A DNA stretch of 64,000 nt from Rhodocyclaceae bacterium (GTDB taxonomy: Bacteria; Pseudomonadota; Gammaproteobacteria; Burkholderiales; Rhodocyclaceae). The DNA lies in NCBI GenBank assembly GCA_020445745.1, contig JAGRGB010000125.1, positions 1 through 64,000 of the forward strand. Reading direction: 5' to 3'. Shown here piece after piece: positions 1-9,200 of this stretch. Under the pieces are notes generated by a model. The model worked only from the letters and a program-made list of their open reading frames with translations. It was not told the origin of the DNA and did no database searches. Positions within the stretch are counted from its first letter, which is position 1; every line of letters starts with the position of its first letter. The translations under genes and the position numbers were made by a program.

Positions 1-583
1 CGAGCCAGCGGATGGTGTTGATGTCGAGGTTGTTGGTCGGCTCATCGAGCAGCAGGATGTCCGGGTTGGCGAACAGCGCCTGGGCCAGCAGCACGCGCAG
101 CTTCCAGCCCGGCGCGACTTCCTTCATCGGTCCGAAATGCTGCTCGATCGGGATGCCGACACCGAGCAGCAGTTCGCCGGCCCGCGCCTCCGCCGTATAG
201 CCGTCGTACTCGGCGAATTTCGCCTCCAGCTCGGCGGCATGCATGTAGTCGTCCTCGCTCGCCTCCGGATTGGCGTAGATCGCGTCCTTCTCCTGCAGGC
301 AGGCCCACATCTCCTCGTGGCCCATCATCACGACGTCGATCACCCGCTGATCCTCGTAGGCGAACTGATCCTGCTTCAGAAAGGCCATCCGCTCGCCGCT
401 GTCCAGCACGACATTGCCGGCGCTTTGCTCGAGCACCCCGGCCAGGATCTTCATGAAGGTGGACTTGCCAGCACCATTGGCACCGATCAGGCCGTAGCGA
501 TTGCCCTCGCCGAACTTGACGGACACGTTCTCGAACAGGGGTTTGGCCCCGAACTGCATGGTGATGTTGTTGGCGATCAGCAC
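1..583 (-). CDS. ybiT: ABC-F family ATPase YbiT (N-terminal part, runs off the window)
   Basis: ABC-F proteins are soluble twin-ATPase factors that bind the ribosomal E site and influence stalled or initiating ribosomes; YbiT is one of the four E. coli paralogues. The 194 visible residues cover most of the first ATPase domain: Walker [10 protein letters not shown] at residues 34-42, a YbiT-typical replacement of the signature loop (EVAPGWKLR), and Walker B with [11 protein letters not shown] close to the window edge. The residue-by-residue resemblance to E. coli YbiT is strong. The start is a GTG at 583; no in-frame ATG gives the MLxxNNxTMQFG opening of the family. The second ATPase domain lies outside the window. 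Confidence 0.9.
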   Translation of the reverse strand, partial: MLIANNITMQFGAKPLFENVSVKFGEGNRYGLIGANGAGKSTFMKILAGVLEQSAGNVVLDSGERMAFLKQDQFAYEDQRVIDVVMMGHEEMWACLQEKDAIYANPEASEDDYMHAAELEAKFAEYDGYTAEARAGELLLGVGIPIEQHFGPMKEVAPGWKLRVLLAQALFANPDILLLDEPTNNLDINTIRWL

Positions 584-595
584 TGCTCACTCCGG

Positions 596-626
596 ACAAA
601 AACGCAAAGCCGGCACACGGGCCGGC
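596..626 (-). terminator. Probable rho-independent terminator between the DUF1857 gene and ybiT
   Basis: Six-base GCCGGC arms (609-614 and 621-626) enclose a 6-nt loop. On the minus strand they are followed by TTTGCGTTTTT. It would end transcripts of the gene at 688-1158 just before ybiT. Confidence 0.5.
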
Positions 627-687
627 ACGATGCGTTCATTCTACCGCGATGCACCAAGGGATTGGAAAGCCGCCGATCCCGACGCCG

Positions 688-1158
688 CTACTGCAGACGG
701 GACCGCTCGGCGATCCGCCGAATCAGTCGCACGGTCTCGATATCCGAGTCCTGGTAGGCCGACTTGACGTATTCGGCGAGCACGACACCGTCGCTGGCCG
801 CGTTTTCCGCCAATGTCGTGCGATACAGGAAACGCAGGAAGAGGGCCATCGGGCTGGGTTCCTCGATGCTGATCCTGAGGCTGCCGCCGGCATGTCCAGC
901 GGCCGGCTCGATCTCGAAACACATCCATTCGAGGGGCTCGAAGGTCACCCGGTCGCGCACCGTCGTGGTACCGAATTCGAGATCCCTGACCAGTTCCCGC
1001 TCGCCCCGCTCGACGATCCGGCATGCCTCGAGACCGGGCAGGAAGGCGGCCGGATCCTCGGCGCGGTACAGCAGTCCGAACCAGATCTCCTCCCGGGTCA
1101 GGTCGACTATCGCCGGGTTCGCGAGATCATTGATCTCGATCAGGTGCTCGAACTGCAT
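688..1158 (-). CDS. DUF1857 / AtaL-like SRPBCC family protein
   Basis: This 156-residue protein opens MQFEHLIEIND and has the DUF1857 pattern: an N-terminal LTREEIWFGLLYRAEDP segment, then alternating strands with VRDRVTFEPLEWMCFEIE and a C-terminal helix. SRPBCC proteins form a helix-grip fold with a hydrophobic cavity. Bacterial DUF1857 members have no settled function, so I give none. A longer reading upstream of 1158 is open but lacks family similarity, so the start at 1158 is preferred. It is divergent from the CobW-type GTPase at 1331 and probably monocistronic, with a hairpin downstream. Confidence 0.8.
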   Translation of the reverse strand: MQFEHLIEINDLANPAIVDLTREEIWFGLLYRAEDPAAFLPGLEACRIVERGERELVRDLEFGTTTVRDRVTFEPLEWMCFEIEPAAGHAGGSLRISIEEPSPMALFLRFLYRTTLAENAASDGVVLAEYVKSAYQDSDIETVRLIRRIAERSRLQ

Positions 1159-1330
1159 CGCTCGCTTCGCCACCAGCTGGATCCATGGGGCCATTCTATG
1201 GCATCGCGGCGGACCGCAGCCAAGCCACGGCGGGCCCCATCCCGCCGCCGTCAGCCGTTGGCCGACGAAGGGTCCGCGAAAGTCCCTAGAATGGAGCGGC
1301 ATCGTGCGCCATCCACAGTCGATCCACAAC

Positions 1331-2377
1331 ATGCCCACCGATTGTCCCCCGGACCGCCGGATTCCGGTCAGCGTGCTCAGCGGCTTTCTCGGTGCCGGCA
1401 AGTCCACGGTGCTGAACCACCTGCTGCGCCAGCCTCGGCTGCGTGGCGCGGTGGTGCTGATCAACGAATTCGGCGAGGTCGGCATCGATCACCACCTGGT
1501 CGAGGTCAAGGCCGAGCGGATGGTGCTGCTCGACTCGGGTTGCCTGTGCTGTACCGTGCGCGGCGAACTGCCCGGCGCCCTCAAGGATCTCTTCATGCGC
1601 AGCCTGCGCCGCGAGATCGCGCCGATCAGCCGGCTGTTGATCGAGACCACCGGCCTGGCCGACCCGGTGCCACTGCTGCACACGCTGATGGAAGACTTCT
1701 TCATCACCGAGCGATTCCGGGCGGACGGCATCGTCACCGTCGTGGACGCCATGGCCGCTGCGCGACAGCTCGATCGCCACCGCGAGGCCCTGGCCCAGGT
1801 GGTGGCCGCCGACCGGCTGCTGATCAGCAAGGTCGACTTGGTGGATGCGGCCACGATCGACGCCCTCGAGCGCCGGCTGGCCCGTCTCAACCCGACCGCC
1901 GACCGGCTGCCGGCGATCCATGGCCGGATCGATGCCGCCCAGCTCTGTGGGCTGGGACCCGACCAGGGCGCCGCCGATCCGGCGGCGGCCATGCGCTGGC
2001 TCGGCGCCGCACGCTTCGGCTACGAGCCACCGCGCTACCGCCCGCCATCGGCCCGAAGCGTCCACGACAGCGCCGTGACCAGCCACCTGTTGCGCTTTCG
2101 CGAGCCACTCGACTGGCCGAGCCTCGCCGAGGCGCTGGACGTCCTGCTGCAGGCCGCCGGCGAACGCATCCTGCGCATCAAGGGGCTGGTCCGTGTCATC
2201 GGTGTCGACGGCCCGCGGGTCATCCAGTGCGCCGGCAAGGTCCGCTTCGCCGCCCGCGACCTGCCGGCGTGGCCACCCGGCGATCCCCCCAGCGCACTGG
2301 TGTTCATCGTAGATGGCCTCGGCCGGGACTATCTGGTCAAGACCTTCGAGATGTTCTGCGAGGTCGGCGCCGAATGA
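1331..2377 (+). CDS. CobW/COG0523-family GTPase (putative metal chaperone)
   Basis: COG0523 proteins are G3E GTPases that deliver or insert metals, mainly zinc and cobalt. The 348-residue sequence has the P-loop GFLGAGKST at 18-26, the family metal-binding CLCC at 71-74 in the motif GCLCCTVRGEL, the E-T-T-G-L-A-D-P switch segment, and SKVD as the guanine-specificity motif. A CobW_C domain occupies about 240-335. Without a zinc-regulated neighbour or a Zur site I cannot tell which metal it serves. It converges with rsuA, leaving 7 bases between the two stops. Confidence 0.9.
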   Translation: MPTDCPPDRRIPVSVLSGFLGAGKSTVLNHLLRQPRLRGAVVLINEFGEVGIDHHLVEVKAERMVLLDSGCLCCTVRGELPGALKDLFMRSLRREIAPISRLLIETTGLADPVPLLHTLMEDFFITERFRADGIVTVVDAMAAARQLDRHREALAQVVAADRLLISKVDLVDAATIDALERRLARLNPTADRLPAIHGRIDAAQLCGLGPDQGAADPAAAMRWLGAARFGYEPPRYRPPSARSVHDSAVTSHLLRFREPLDWPSLAEALDVLLQAAGERILRIKGLVRVIGVDGPRVIQCAGKVRFAARDLPAWPPGDPPSALVFIVDGLGRDYLVKTFEMFCEVGAE

Positions 2378-2384
2378 GCACGGT

Positions 2385-3098
2385 TCAGTCAGCCGGTGCT
2401 GCCGCCAGCGCCGCCAGCGCCACCTCGTCCAGCCAGCGCCACTCGCCTTCCGGCAGGTCCTGCGGCAGCCACAGCCCACCGATGCGCAGCCGCTGAAGAC
2501 GGGCGACATGACCGCCGGCTGCGGCAATCATGCGCTTGACCAGGTGATACCTGCCTTCGGTCACCGTCACTTCCAGCACGCGCGGATCGCGGATCCTGCA
2601 ATCCACGGCGCTGAACGGTTCGGGTTCGTCATGCAGACGAACACCGTCCAGCAGCCGGCCCACGATCTCGGACCCGACATCTTCGTCGAGCCAGGCGCGA
2701 TACAGCTTGGGCACCCGCTTCTTGCCGGAACTCCAGCGGTGGATGAACTTGCCATCGTCGGAGAACAGCAGCAAGCCACAGCTGTCCTGGTCGAGGCGGC
2801 CCACCGACTGGACGCCGCGACGGACCAGCGGCCACGGCAGCAACGTATAGATCGCCGGATGGCACTGGGGCTGGCGCGAACATTCGTAGCCGGCAGGCTT
2901 GTTCATCATCAGGTACGCCCGTTCCCGGTACTGCCAACGCTCGCCGTCGACCGCGAAGGCCAGGCCGTCGGTGGCGAAGTCGCGCTTCGGGTCGCCTACC
3001 GGCCGGTTGTCGACGCTGACCACGCCTGCACGAATCAGTGCCCGGCACTCCTTGCGGCTGCCGAAGCCCTGGCTATGGATGATCTTTTCCAGTTCCAT
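2385..3098 (-). CDS. rsuA: 16S rRNA pseudouridine(516) synthase
   Basis: RsuA isomerises U516 of 16S rRNA to pseudouridine. The 237-residue protein begins with an S4 RNA-binding domain (MELEKIIHSQGFGSRKECRALI, residues 1-45) and continues into the RsuA/RluB/E/F catalytic domain. The catalytic aspartate is D103 in GRLDQDSCGLLLFSDDG; E. coli uses D102. The C-terminal TEGRYHLVKRMIAAAG block is typical of the family. The length matches. The start is an ATG, with an AT-rich upstream region (3100-3160) unlike the surrounding DNA. Confidence 0.92.
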   Translation of the reverse strand: MELEKIIHSQGFGSRKECRALIRAGVVSVDNRPVGDPKRDFATDGLAFAVDGERWQYRERAYLMMNKPAGYECSRQPQCHPAIYTLLPWPLVRRGVQSVGRLDQDSCGLLLFSDDGKFIHRWSSGKKRVPKLYRAWLDEDVGSEIVGRLLDGVRLHDEPEPFSAVDCRIRDPRVLEVTVTEGRYHLVKRMIAAAGGHVARLQRLRIGGLWLPQDLPEGEWRWLDEVALAALAAAPAD

Positions 3099-3358
3099 CG
3101 ACGGGCTCTCTTTTCATTTATTGTTTGTCCTTTAAAAGACAACAACGTTAACTATGCACCGCGGAATTCTGTGCACAACCGTGGATTCTTCTTTTGAAGC
3201 ATGGACTTGAAGTGTTGACAGGATCGGGGAAAAGGGGTGGGAGCGAATGTGGGGCAATTGTTGATCGAAATCGGCAGCTACCTGGGTGGCCGACTTTCTC
3301 ACAATGTTCCCACAGCCTGCACGCGTCGTTTTCCCCAGCCGGGCGCGGATAGCGAGCA

Positions 3359-4513
3359 GTGAAAAACCGGGCGCGGGGCCGCTGGGACTTGTTCTGCCGG
3401 GTTGTGGACAACTTCGGGGATATCGGCGTCTGCTGGCGTCTGGCGCGGATCCTGGCGGTCGAGCACGGCATCGCGACGCGCCTCGTCGTCGATCAGCCGG
3501 AAATTTTGCGCAGAATTGTATCAATTGAAGAAATTAACTCAATATCAAATACTTATAGAACAATTTCGGTCGCCGAGTGGTGTCCGTCGTTAACCCCTTC
3601 GACAGATACTAATGTCGCCGTCGAGGTTTTTGCCTGCGACCCTCCCGAGGAATACGTCAATGCCATGGCGAAGCTGCCCTGCAGCCCACTGTGGATAAAT
3701 CTCGAGTACCTCAGTGCCGAGGCGTGGGTGGCCGGCTGCCACGGCCTGGTGTCGCGGCATCCGCGTCTCGGCCTCGACAAGCACTTCGTCATTCCCGGAT
3801 TCGACGATGCCAGCGCCGGGCTGCTGCGGGAGGATGCCCTGGACGCCCGTCGCCACCGTTTCCTGTCGGACGACGGCGAGCGCGCCGCGTTGTGGCGCTC
3901 CCTCGGCGTACCGCGTCCCGTCCCCGGGGAAATGCGCGTGAGCCTTTTCGGCTACGAGAATCCGGCCGTGCCGCGTCTCCTCGACGGCTTGGCCAGCCTC
4001 ACGCGACCGGTCACGGTGCTGGTCCCGGAGGGCCGCAGCGTCGCCGATCTGGCGCGGCGGCTCGGCGTGCCGCTGGCCCGGGCCGGCGACGCATGGCGGC
4101 GCGATTCGCTGTGCATCCGGATCGTCCCGTTCACCGACCAGCAGAGCTACGATCGTCTGCTGTGGGCCTGCCAGCTCAATCTGGTCCGCGGCGAGGATTC
4201 GCTGGTGCGGGCGCTGTGGGCCGGCCGCGCGATGCTGTGGCAGGCCTACCCCCAGGTCGACGATGCGCACCATGCCAAGGTTTCGGCCCTCGTCGCGCGG
4301 CTGCGGCCGTTTGTGGACCCGGCCGCGGCCGCCGACGTGGAAACGCTGTGGCGCCTGTGGAACGGGATGCCGGCGCCGGAATTCCCGTGGGGCAGGCTGG
4401 AGGGTGTGCTGCGGGCTCTGTCGGACGCCATCGATGCCTGGCGTGTGGTGTTGGCGAACGGGCCGGAACTTGCAGCGAGTCTGGCAAATCTGGCCGAAAG
4501 AACGTTAGACTGA
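3359..4513 (+). CDS. earP: EF-P arginine rhamnosyltransferase EarP
   Basis: EarP (DUF2331, GT104) transfers rhamnose from dTDP-rhamnose to Arg32 of elongation factor P, which EF-P needs to rescue ribosomes at polyproline. The 384-residue sequence has the hallmark N-terminal [20 protein letters not shown] and the C-terminal [23 protein letters not shown] nucleotide-sugar-binding block. The start is GTG at 3359. It lies 53 nt upstream of efp. Bases about 3500-3610 (residues 48-84) are strikingly AT-rich compared with the rest, but the frame stays open and the protein is family length. Confidence 0.93.
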   Translation: MKNRARGRWDLFCRVVDNFGDIGVCWRLARILAVEHGIATRLVVDQPEILRRIVSIEEINSISNTYRTISVAEWCPSLTPSTDTNVAVEVFACDPPEEYVNAMAKLPCSPLWINLEYLSAEAWVAGCHGLVSRHPRLGLDKHFVIPGFDDASAGLLREDALDARRHRFLSDDGERAALWRSLGVPRPVPGEMRVSLFGYENPAVPRLLDGLASLTRPVTVLVPEGRSVADLARRLGVPLARAGDAWRRDSLCIRIVPFTDQQSYDRLLWACQLNLVRGEDSLVRALWAGRAMLWQAYPQVDDAHHAKVSALVARLRPFVDPAAAADVETLWRLWNGMPAPEFPWGRLEGVLRALSDAIDAWRVVLANGPELAASLANLAERTLD

Positions 4514-4566
4514 CAGGTTTATCGAACACACCCGCAGCAATGCGGTCCATAGGCAGGCTAAGCGCA

Positions 4567-5124
4567 ATGAAAACCGCACAGGAACTTCGCTCGGGCAACG
4601 TCATCATGGTCGGCTCCGACCCGCTGGTGGTGCAGAAGGCCGAGTACAACAAATCCGGCCGCAACGCGGCTGTCGTCAAGATGAAGCTCAAGAACCTCTT
4701 GACCGGCGCGCCGTCGGAAACCGTCTACAAGGCTGACGACAAGTTCGAGGTGGTGATCCTCGATCGCAAGGAAGTCACCTACTCTTACTACGCCGATCCG
4801 ATGTACGTGTTCATGGATGCCGACTACGAGCAGTACGAGGTCGAGTCCGACAACATGGAGGACGCCCTCAAGTATCTCGAAGACGGGCTCCCCTGCGCGG
4901 TGGTGTTCTACAACGGCAAGGCGATCTCGGTCGAATTGCCCAACAGCGTGGTGCGGGAAGTCACCTATACCGAACCGGCGGTCAAAGGCGATACCTCTGG
5001 TAAGGTCTTGAAGCCGGCCAAGATTTCGACCGGGTTCGAGCTGATGGTGCCGGCCTTCGTCGAGATCGGCGACAAGATCGAGATCGACACCCGTACCGAC
5101 GAGTACCGCAACCGCGTCAAGTAA
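4567..5124 (+). CDS. efp: Elongation factor P
   Basis: EF-P stimulates peptide-bond formation at consecutive prolines. The 185-residue protein has the three-domain layout. The tip-loop sequence is [12 protein letters not shown] with arginine at position 32, the residue rhamnosylated by EarP; lysine-type EF-Ps have Lys at 34. This agrees with the immediately upstream earP. The C-terminal [25 protein letters not shown] ending is canonical. The ATG is at 4567. Confidence 0.96.
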   Translation: MKTAQELRSGNVIMVGSDPLVVQKAEYNKSGRNAAVVKMKLKNLLTGAPSETVYKADDKFEVVILDRKEVTYSYYADPMYVFMDADYEQYEVESDNMEDALKYLEDGLPCAVVFYNGKAISVELPNSVVREVTYTEPAVKGDTSGKVLKPAKISTGFELMVPAFVEIGDKIEIDTRTDEYRNRVK

Positions 5125-5261
5125 GAACTCGGGTCGCGCCCGGACGACCGTCGATCTCGTCCATGGCATCGGCGGCACCGCCGCCGAGTGCAAGACCCGA
5201 ACCCCGGTCGTATGGCTCGCCCGGCGATCGCCCACAACGAGAACGAGAGGAGATCAAGACA

Positions 5262-5723
5262 ATGACTATCCGGTTGCTGGCGACCACCCTGGCGGCGGTG
5301 TTGCTGACCGCCTGTACCCAGCAGCAGGACCATTCGGCGCAGCGCGCCCAGGAGGCCGCGTCGGAAGCGGTGGACGCTGCCCGCCAGGCTAGCCAGAAGG
5401 CCGCCGAAGCGGTTGGCAAGGCCGCCGAGGCAGTCGTCGAGGCCGGCAAGGCGGTTGGCGAAGCGCCCCCGCCGGCGACCAGCGAGCCGGCCGCGGCAAA
5501 CCCGCCGCCGGCCAGCGCCGCGCCCGACGAATCTCGCGATGCGATGGAAGCGACCCGCGAGGCCGCGCAGAAAGTCATCGAACTGACACGACAGGCGGCA
5601 GCCCGGATGACCGGTCGCGACCTGCCCGCCGAGCCGGTCGACGAAGTGCCGCCCGAAAATGCCGAAGCCGCCGCGCCTGCGGCAGGCGGCAATGATGCCG
5701 GGCAGCGCCCTCAGGGCAACTGA
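5262..5723 (+). CDS. Small alanine-rich lipoprotein
   Basis: The 153-residue protein has a lipoprotein signal peptide with lipobox LTAC (Cys18). A helical, Ala/Glu/Lys-rich segment with repeated AxxAAEAVxxA units at about 27-68 suggests an amphipathic helix or coiled coil. A Pro/Ala-rich linker, a second helix (residues 86-112) and a low-complexity Pro/Ala tail follow. No enzymatic domain is visible. An AGGAGA ribosome-binding site lies 9-14 nt before the ATG. Expected location: inner or outer membrane face of the periplasm. Function unknown. Its 3' end overlaps the convergent gene at 5711. Confidence 0.75.
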   Translation: MTIRLLATTLAAVLLTACTQQQDHSAQRAQEAASEAVDAARQASQKAAEAVGKAAEAVVEAGKAVGEAPPPATSEPAAANPPPASAAPDESRDAMEATREAAQKVIELTRQAAARMTGRDLPAEPVDEVPPENAEAAAPAAGGNDAGQRPQGN

Positions 5724-5983
5724 CGGGGCACCGGGTACTTGCGATTGAACGCGTCGTAGGTCTTGCGCAGACGCTTTTCGTCGTCGAGGCGCCCGTGTTC
5801 GGCTGCCGCTTCGATCAGGTGGCGGTGCATCAGGTGGAGCCGGTAAATGCCCCGCAGGTCACCCAGCAATTGTTGACCCAACTCCGCCGCCACGATCATC
5901 GGCAGGTCTTCGTGTAGCGCGATCACCTCGATCGTCGCCGCGTCCAGATCGACGAAATCCAGACAGTCGGTAAGGCTCAGCAT
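5711..5983 (-). CDS. Conserved small helical protein of unknown function
   Basis: The 90-residue protein begins MLSLTDCLDFVDLD and is predicted all-helical, with VIALHEDLPMIVAAELG as its most conserved-looking block. I recall similar short proteins in other proteobacteria but no assigned role. The ATG at 5983 is preceded by a strong GGGGGAG at 6-nt spacing, which fixes the start. The same frame stays open upstream to a GTG at 6169 and would add a cysteine-rich segment (CSACRLEKC, CAQC), so a longer form is possible but less likely. It is divergent from uvrA. Confidence 0.6.
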   Translation of the reverse strand: MLSLTDCLDFVDLDAATIEVIALHEDLPMIVAAELGQQLLGDLRGIYRLHLMHRHLIEAAAEHGRLDDEKRLRKTYDAFNRKYPVPRQLP

Positions 5984-6268
5984 GGCCGGCTCCCCCAAGT
6001 CGCGATTGACCATCACGACGCACCGTTGCGGTGCATTCTGAATCGTGATAGTGCATTGCGCGCACGTGCCCCGTTCTGCACTGACGCCCGCCGGACCGGC
6101 CTTTCCGCCGGCCCCGCTGTCGACACCCGTGTCCGGGCACTTCTCCAGGCGACAAGCCGAGCAATTCACGTGCCCGCCATGGCGCGCGACAGCAACGGTT
6201 CGCGGGGGCCACCGCGAGCCGGCAGGAGCCGCATAAGATTCTATCCTCAACCATCGACCCGCACAGCG

Positions 6269-9200
6269 ATGTCTTTTCGCGACTCGAACAAGGCCGGCGC
6301 CGTGATCCGCATCCGCGGAGCCCGCCAGAACAATCTCCGTGATGTAGACCTCGACCTTCCCCTCAACGAGCTGGTCGTGGTCACCGGCGTGTCCGGCTCC
6401 GGCAAGAGTTCGCTGGTGTTCGATACCGTGTTCGCCGAGGGCCAGCGACGCTACGTCGAAACCTTCTCGCCCTATGCCCGGCAGTTCCTCGACCGCATGG
6501 ACAAGCCGCGGGTGGACCAAATCGACGGCGTGCCACCGGCGATCGCGATCGACCAGACCAATCCGGTCAGAACCTCGCGATCCACGGTCGGCACGATGAC
6601 CGAACTCGCCGATCACCTGAAGCTGCTGTACGCCCGGGCCGCCCACCTGATCTGCCGTCAATGCGGCCAGCCGGTGCGTCGCGACACCCCGGCCAGCATC
6701 GCCGACGATCTTCTCCGGCGTGCCGCAGCAGCCGGCGATCCGCGCCTGGTCCTGTGCGCCCCGCTGCGGGTCCCGGACAACTTCGACGAGGACGAGATCC
6801 GTGCCCTTCTCGAGCGCCAGGGCTACAGCCGCATCCATCGCCGCGATGGCGACCGCCTGGAGGTCGTCCAGGACCGCTTCCGGCTGTCGTCGGTGGAACC
6901 GTCGCGCTTGATCGAAGGCCTCGAGGCGGCACTGCGGCTCGGCCAGGGACGCGCCCATGTCCACGTCGCCGACGGCGATCACCCGCAGCTGTGGCCCTAC
7001 AGCGAAGCGCTTCACTGTCCGCGCTGCGACATCGCCTACGCGGAACCGACGCCGAGCCTGTTCTCGTTCAACTCGCCGATCGGCGCCTGCGAAACCTGCC
7101 GCGGATTCGGGCGAGTGATAGGGGTGGACTTCGGGCTGGTGGTACCCGACGAATCGAAGACGCTGGCCGACGGTGCAGTCAAGCCGTGGCAGAGCAAGAG
7201 CTACCAGGAATGCCAGCAGGACATGGAACAGCTTGCGCGGCGCGACGGCATTCCCCTCGACGTGCCGTTCGGCGAACTGTCCGCCGATCATCGCCGCTGG
7301 GTACTGGAGGGCGACAGAAGCTGGCGGAGCTGGTCCGCGTCGTGGCCGGGGAAGTGGTATGGCGTGCGCCACTTCTTCGCGTGGCTCGAAACCAAGGCCT
7401 ACAAGATGCACATCCGGGTTCTGCTGTCGCGCTACCGCAGCTACGCCGAGTGCCCCGCTTGCCACGGGTCACGGCTCAAGCCCGAGGCCCTCGCGTGGCG
7501 GCTCGGCGACGATCCGGCAGTGGCGATGCACCAGCTGATGGCGATGCCGATCGACCGCATCACAGGCTTCGTCGACCGCCTGACGCTGCCGTCACCGCTA
7601 GACGAGGCGAGCGATCTGTTGATCCGGGAAATCCGCAGCCGGCTGGCGTACCTGCAGCAGGTCGGCCTTGGCTACCTGACCCTCGACCGCCAGTCCCGGA
7701 CCCTGTCCGGCGGCGAGGTCCAACGCATCAACCTGACCACCGCCCTCGGCACATCGCTGGTGAACACGCTGTTCGTCCTCGACGAGCCCTCGATCGGGCT
7801 TCATCCTCGCGACATCGGGCGCATCCTGCAGGTCATCAGCCGCCTGCGCGACGCCGGCAACTCGCTGCTGGTGGTGGAGCACGATCCACAGCTGATGCTG
7901 GCCGCCGATCGCCTGCTCGACATCGGGCCGGGTCCCGGCGAACGTGGCGGGACGATCGTCGCGTTCGCGAAGCCGGCCGAGGTCGCGGCGGACGAGCGCT
8001 CGCTCACCGGGGACTATCTCGCCGGCCGGCGGCGGGTCGACCGCGAGCGCCGCCATCGTCCGGTCACCGCCGCCGGACCGGCGTTGTGGCTGCGCGGTGC
8101 CTGCCGCCACAACTTGCGCGGCATCGACGTGTGCATCCCCCTCGGCCATCTGGTCTGCGTCACCGGAGTGTCGGGCTCCGGCAAGTCCACGCTGCTGCAG
8201 GACCTGCTGCATCCCGCCCTGTGCAAGCATTTCGGCCGACCCGCCGAGAGCCCGACCGGCTTCGCGACGCTGGACGGCGCGCAGCACCTCGCCGACGTGG
8301 TGATGGTCGACCAGTCGCCGATCGGCAAGAGTTCGCGCTCCAACCCGGTCAGCTACGTCGGCGCCTGGGACGGCGTGCGCAAGCTGTTCGCGAGTCTGCC
8401 GGAAGCCGCCGCGCGGGGCTATGCCGCCGGCACCTTCAGCTTCAATTCGGGCAACGGACGCTGTCCGACCTGCAGTGGCTCGGGCTTCGAGCACGTCGAG
8501 ATGCAGTTTCTCTCCGACGTCTACCTGCGCTGCCCGGACTGCGACGGCCGCCGCTACCGGCACGAGATCCTCGCCCTCAGGTGGCGCGGCAAATCGATCG
8601 CCGAGGTCCTGGAACTGACGGTCACCCAGGCACTGGCGTTCTTTGCCGACCAACCGACGGTGCTGAAGTCGCTGGCGCCGATCGCCGACGTCGGCCTCGA
8701 CTACCTGCGCCTCGGTCAGCCGGTGCCGACCCTGTCGGGCGGCGAGGCCCAGCGCCTGAAGCTGGCTGGCCACCTCGCGAAGTCGGTGGCTGGCGCCCGC
8801 GCCAGGGCCGGCCGCGACGGCTCGCCGACCCTGTTCCTGTTCGACGAACCGACCACAGGACTGCACTTCGAGGACGTCAGCCGCCTCCTCGGCGCGTTCG
8901 ACAAGCTCCTCGATGCCGGTCATTCATTGCTGGTGATCGAGCACAATCTCGACATCGTCGCGGCCTCCGATTGGCTCATCGACCTCGGCCCGGAGGGCGG
9001 GGAAGGGGGCGGCGAGATCGTCGCCGAGGGCCCGCCGGCGGCCATCGTCGCGTGCCCGGGCTCCCACACCGGTGTTGCGCTGGCCGACTACGACGCCGAA
9101 CTGAAGCGGCTCGCCGGCTCGGTCCGCGAGCCAATCGTCGCCGAAGCGTCGGCGCCCTACGGGAGCGAGCCGCCGGCGGCGATCGAGATCCGCCACGCCC

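Noticed and set aside
5984-7465. Minus-strand open reading extending the small 5711 gene far into uvrA
   Set aside because: Most of it lies antisense to UvrA motifs; a strong ribosome-binding site supports the start at 5983.
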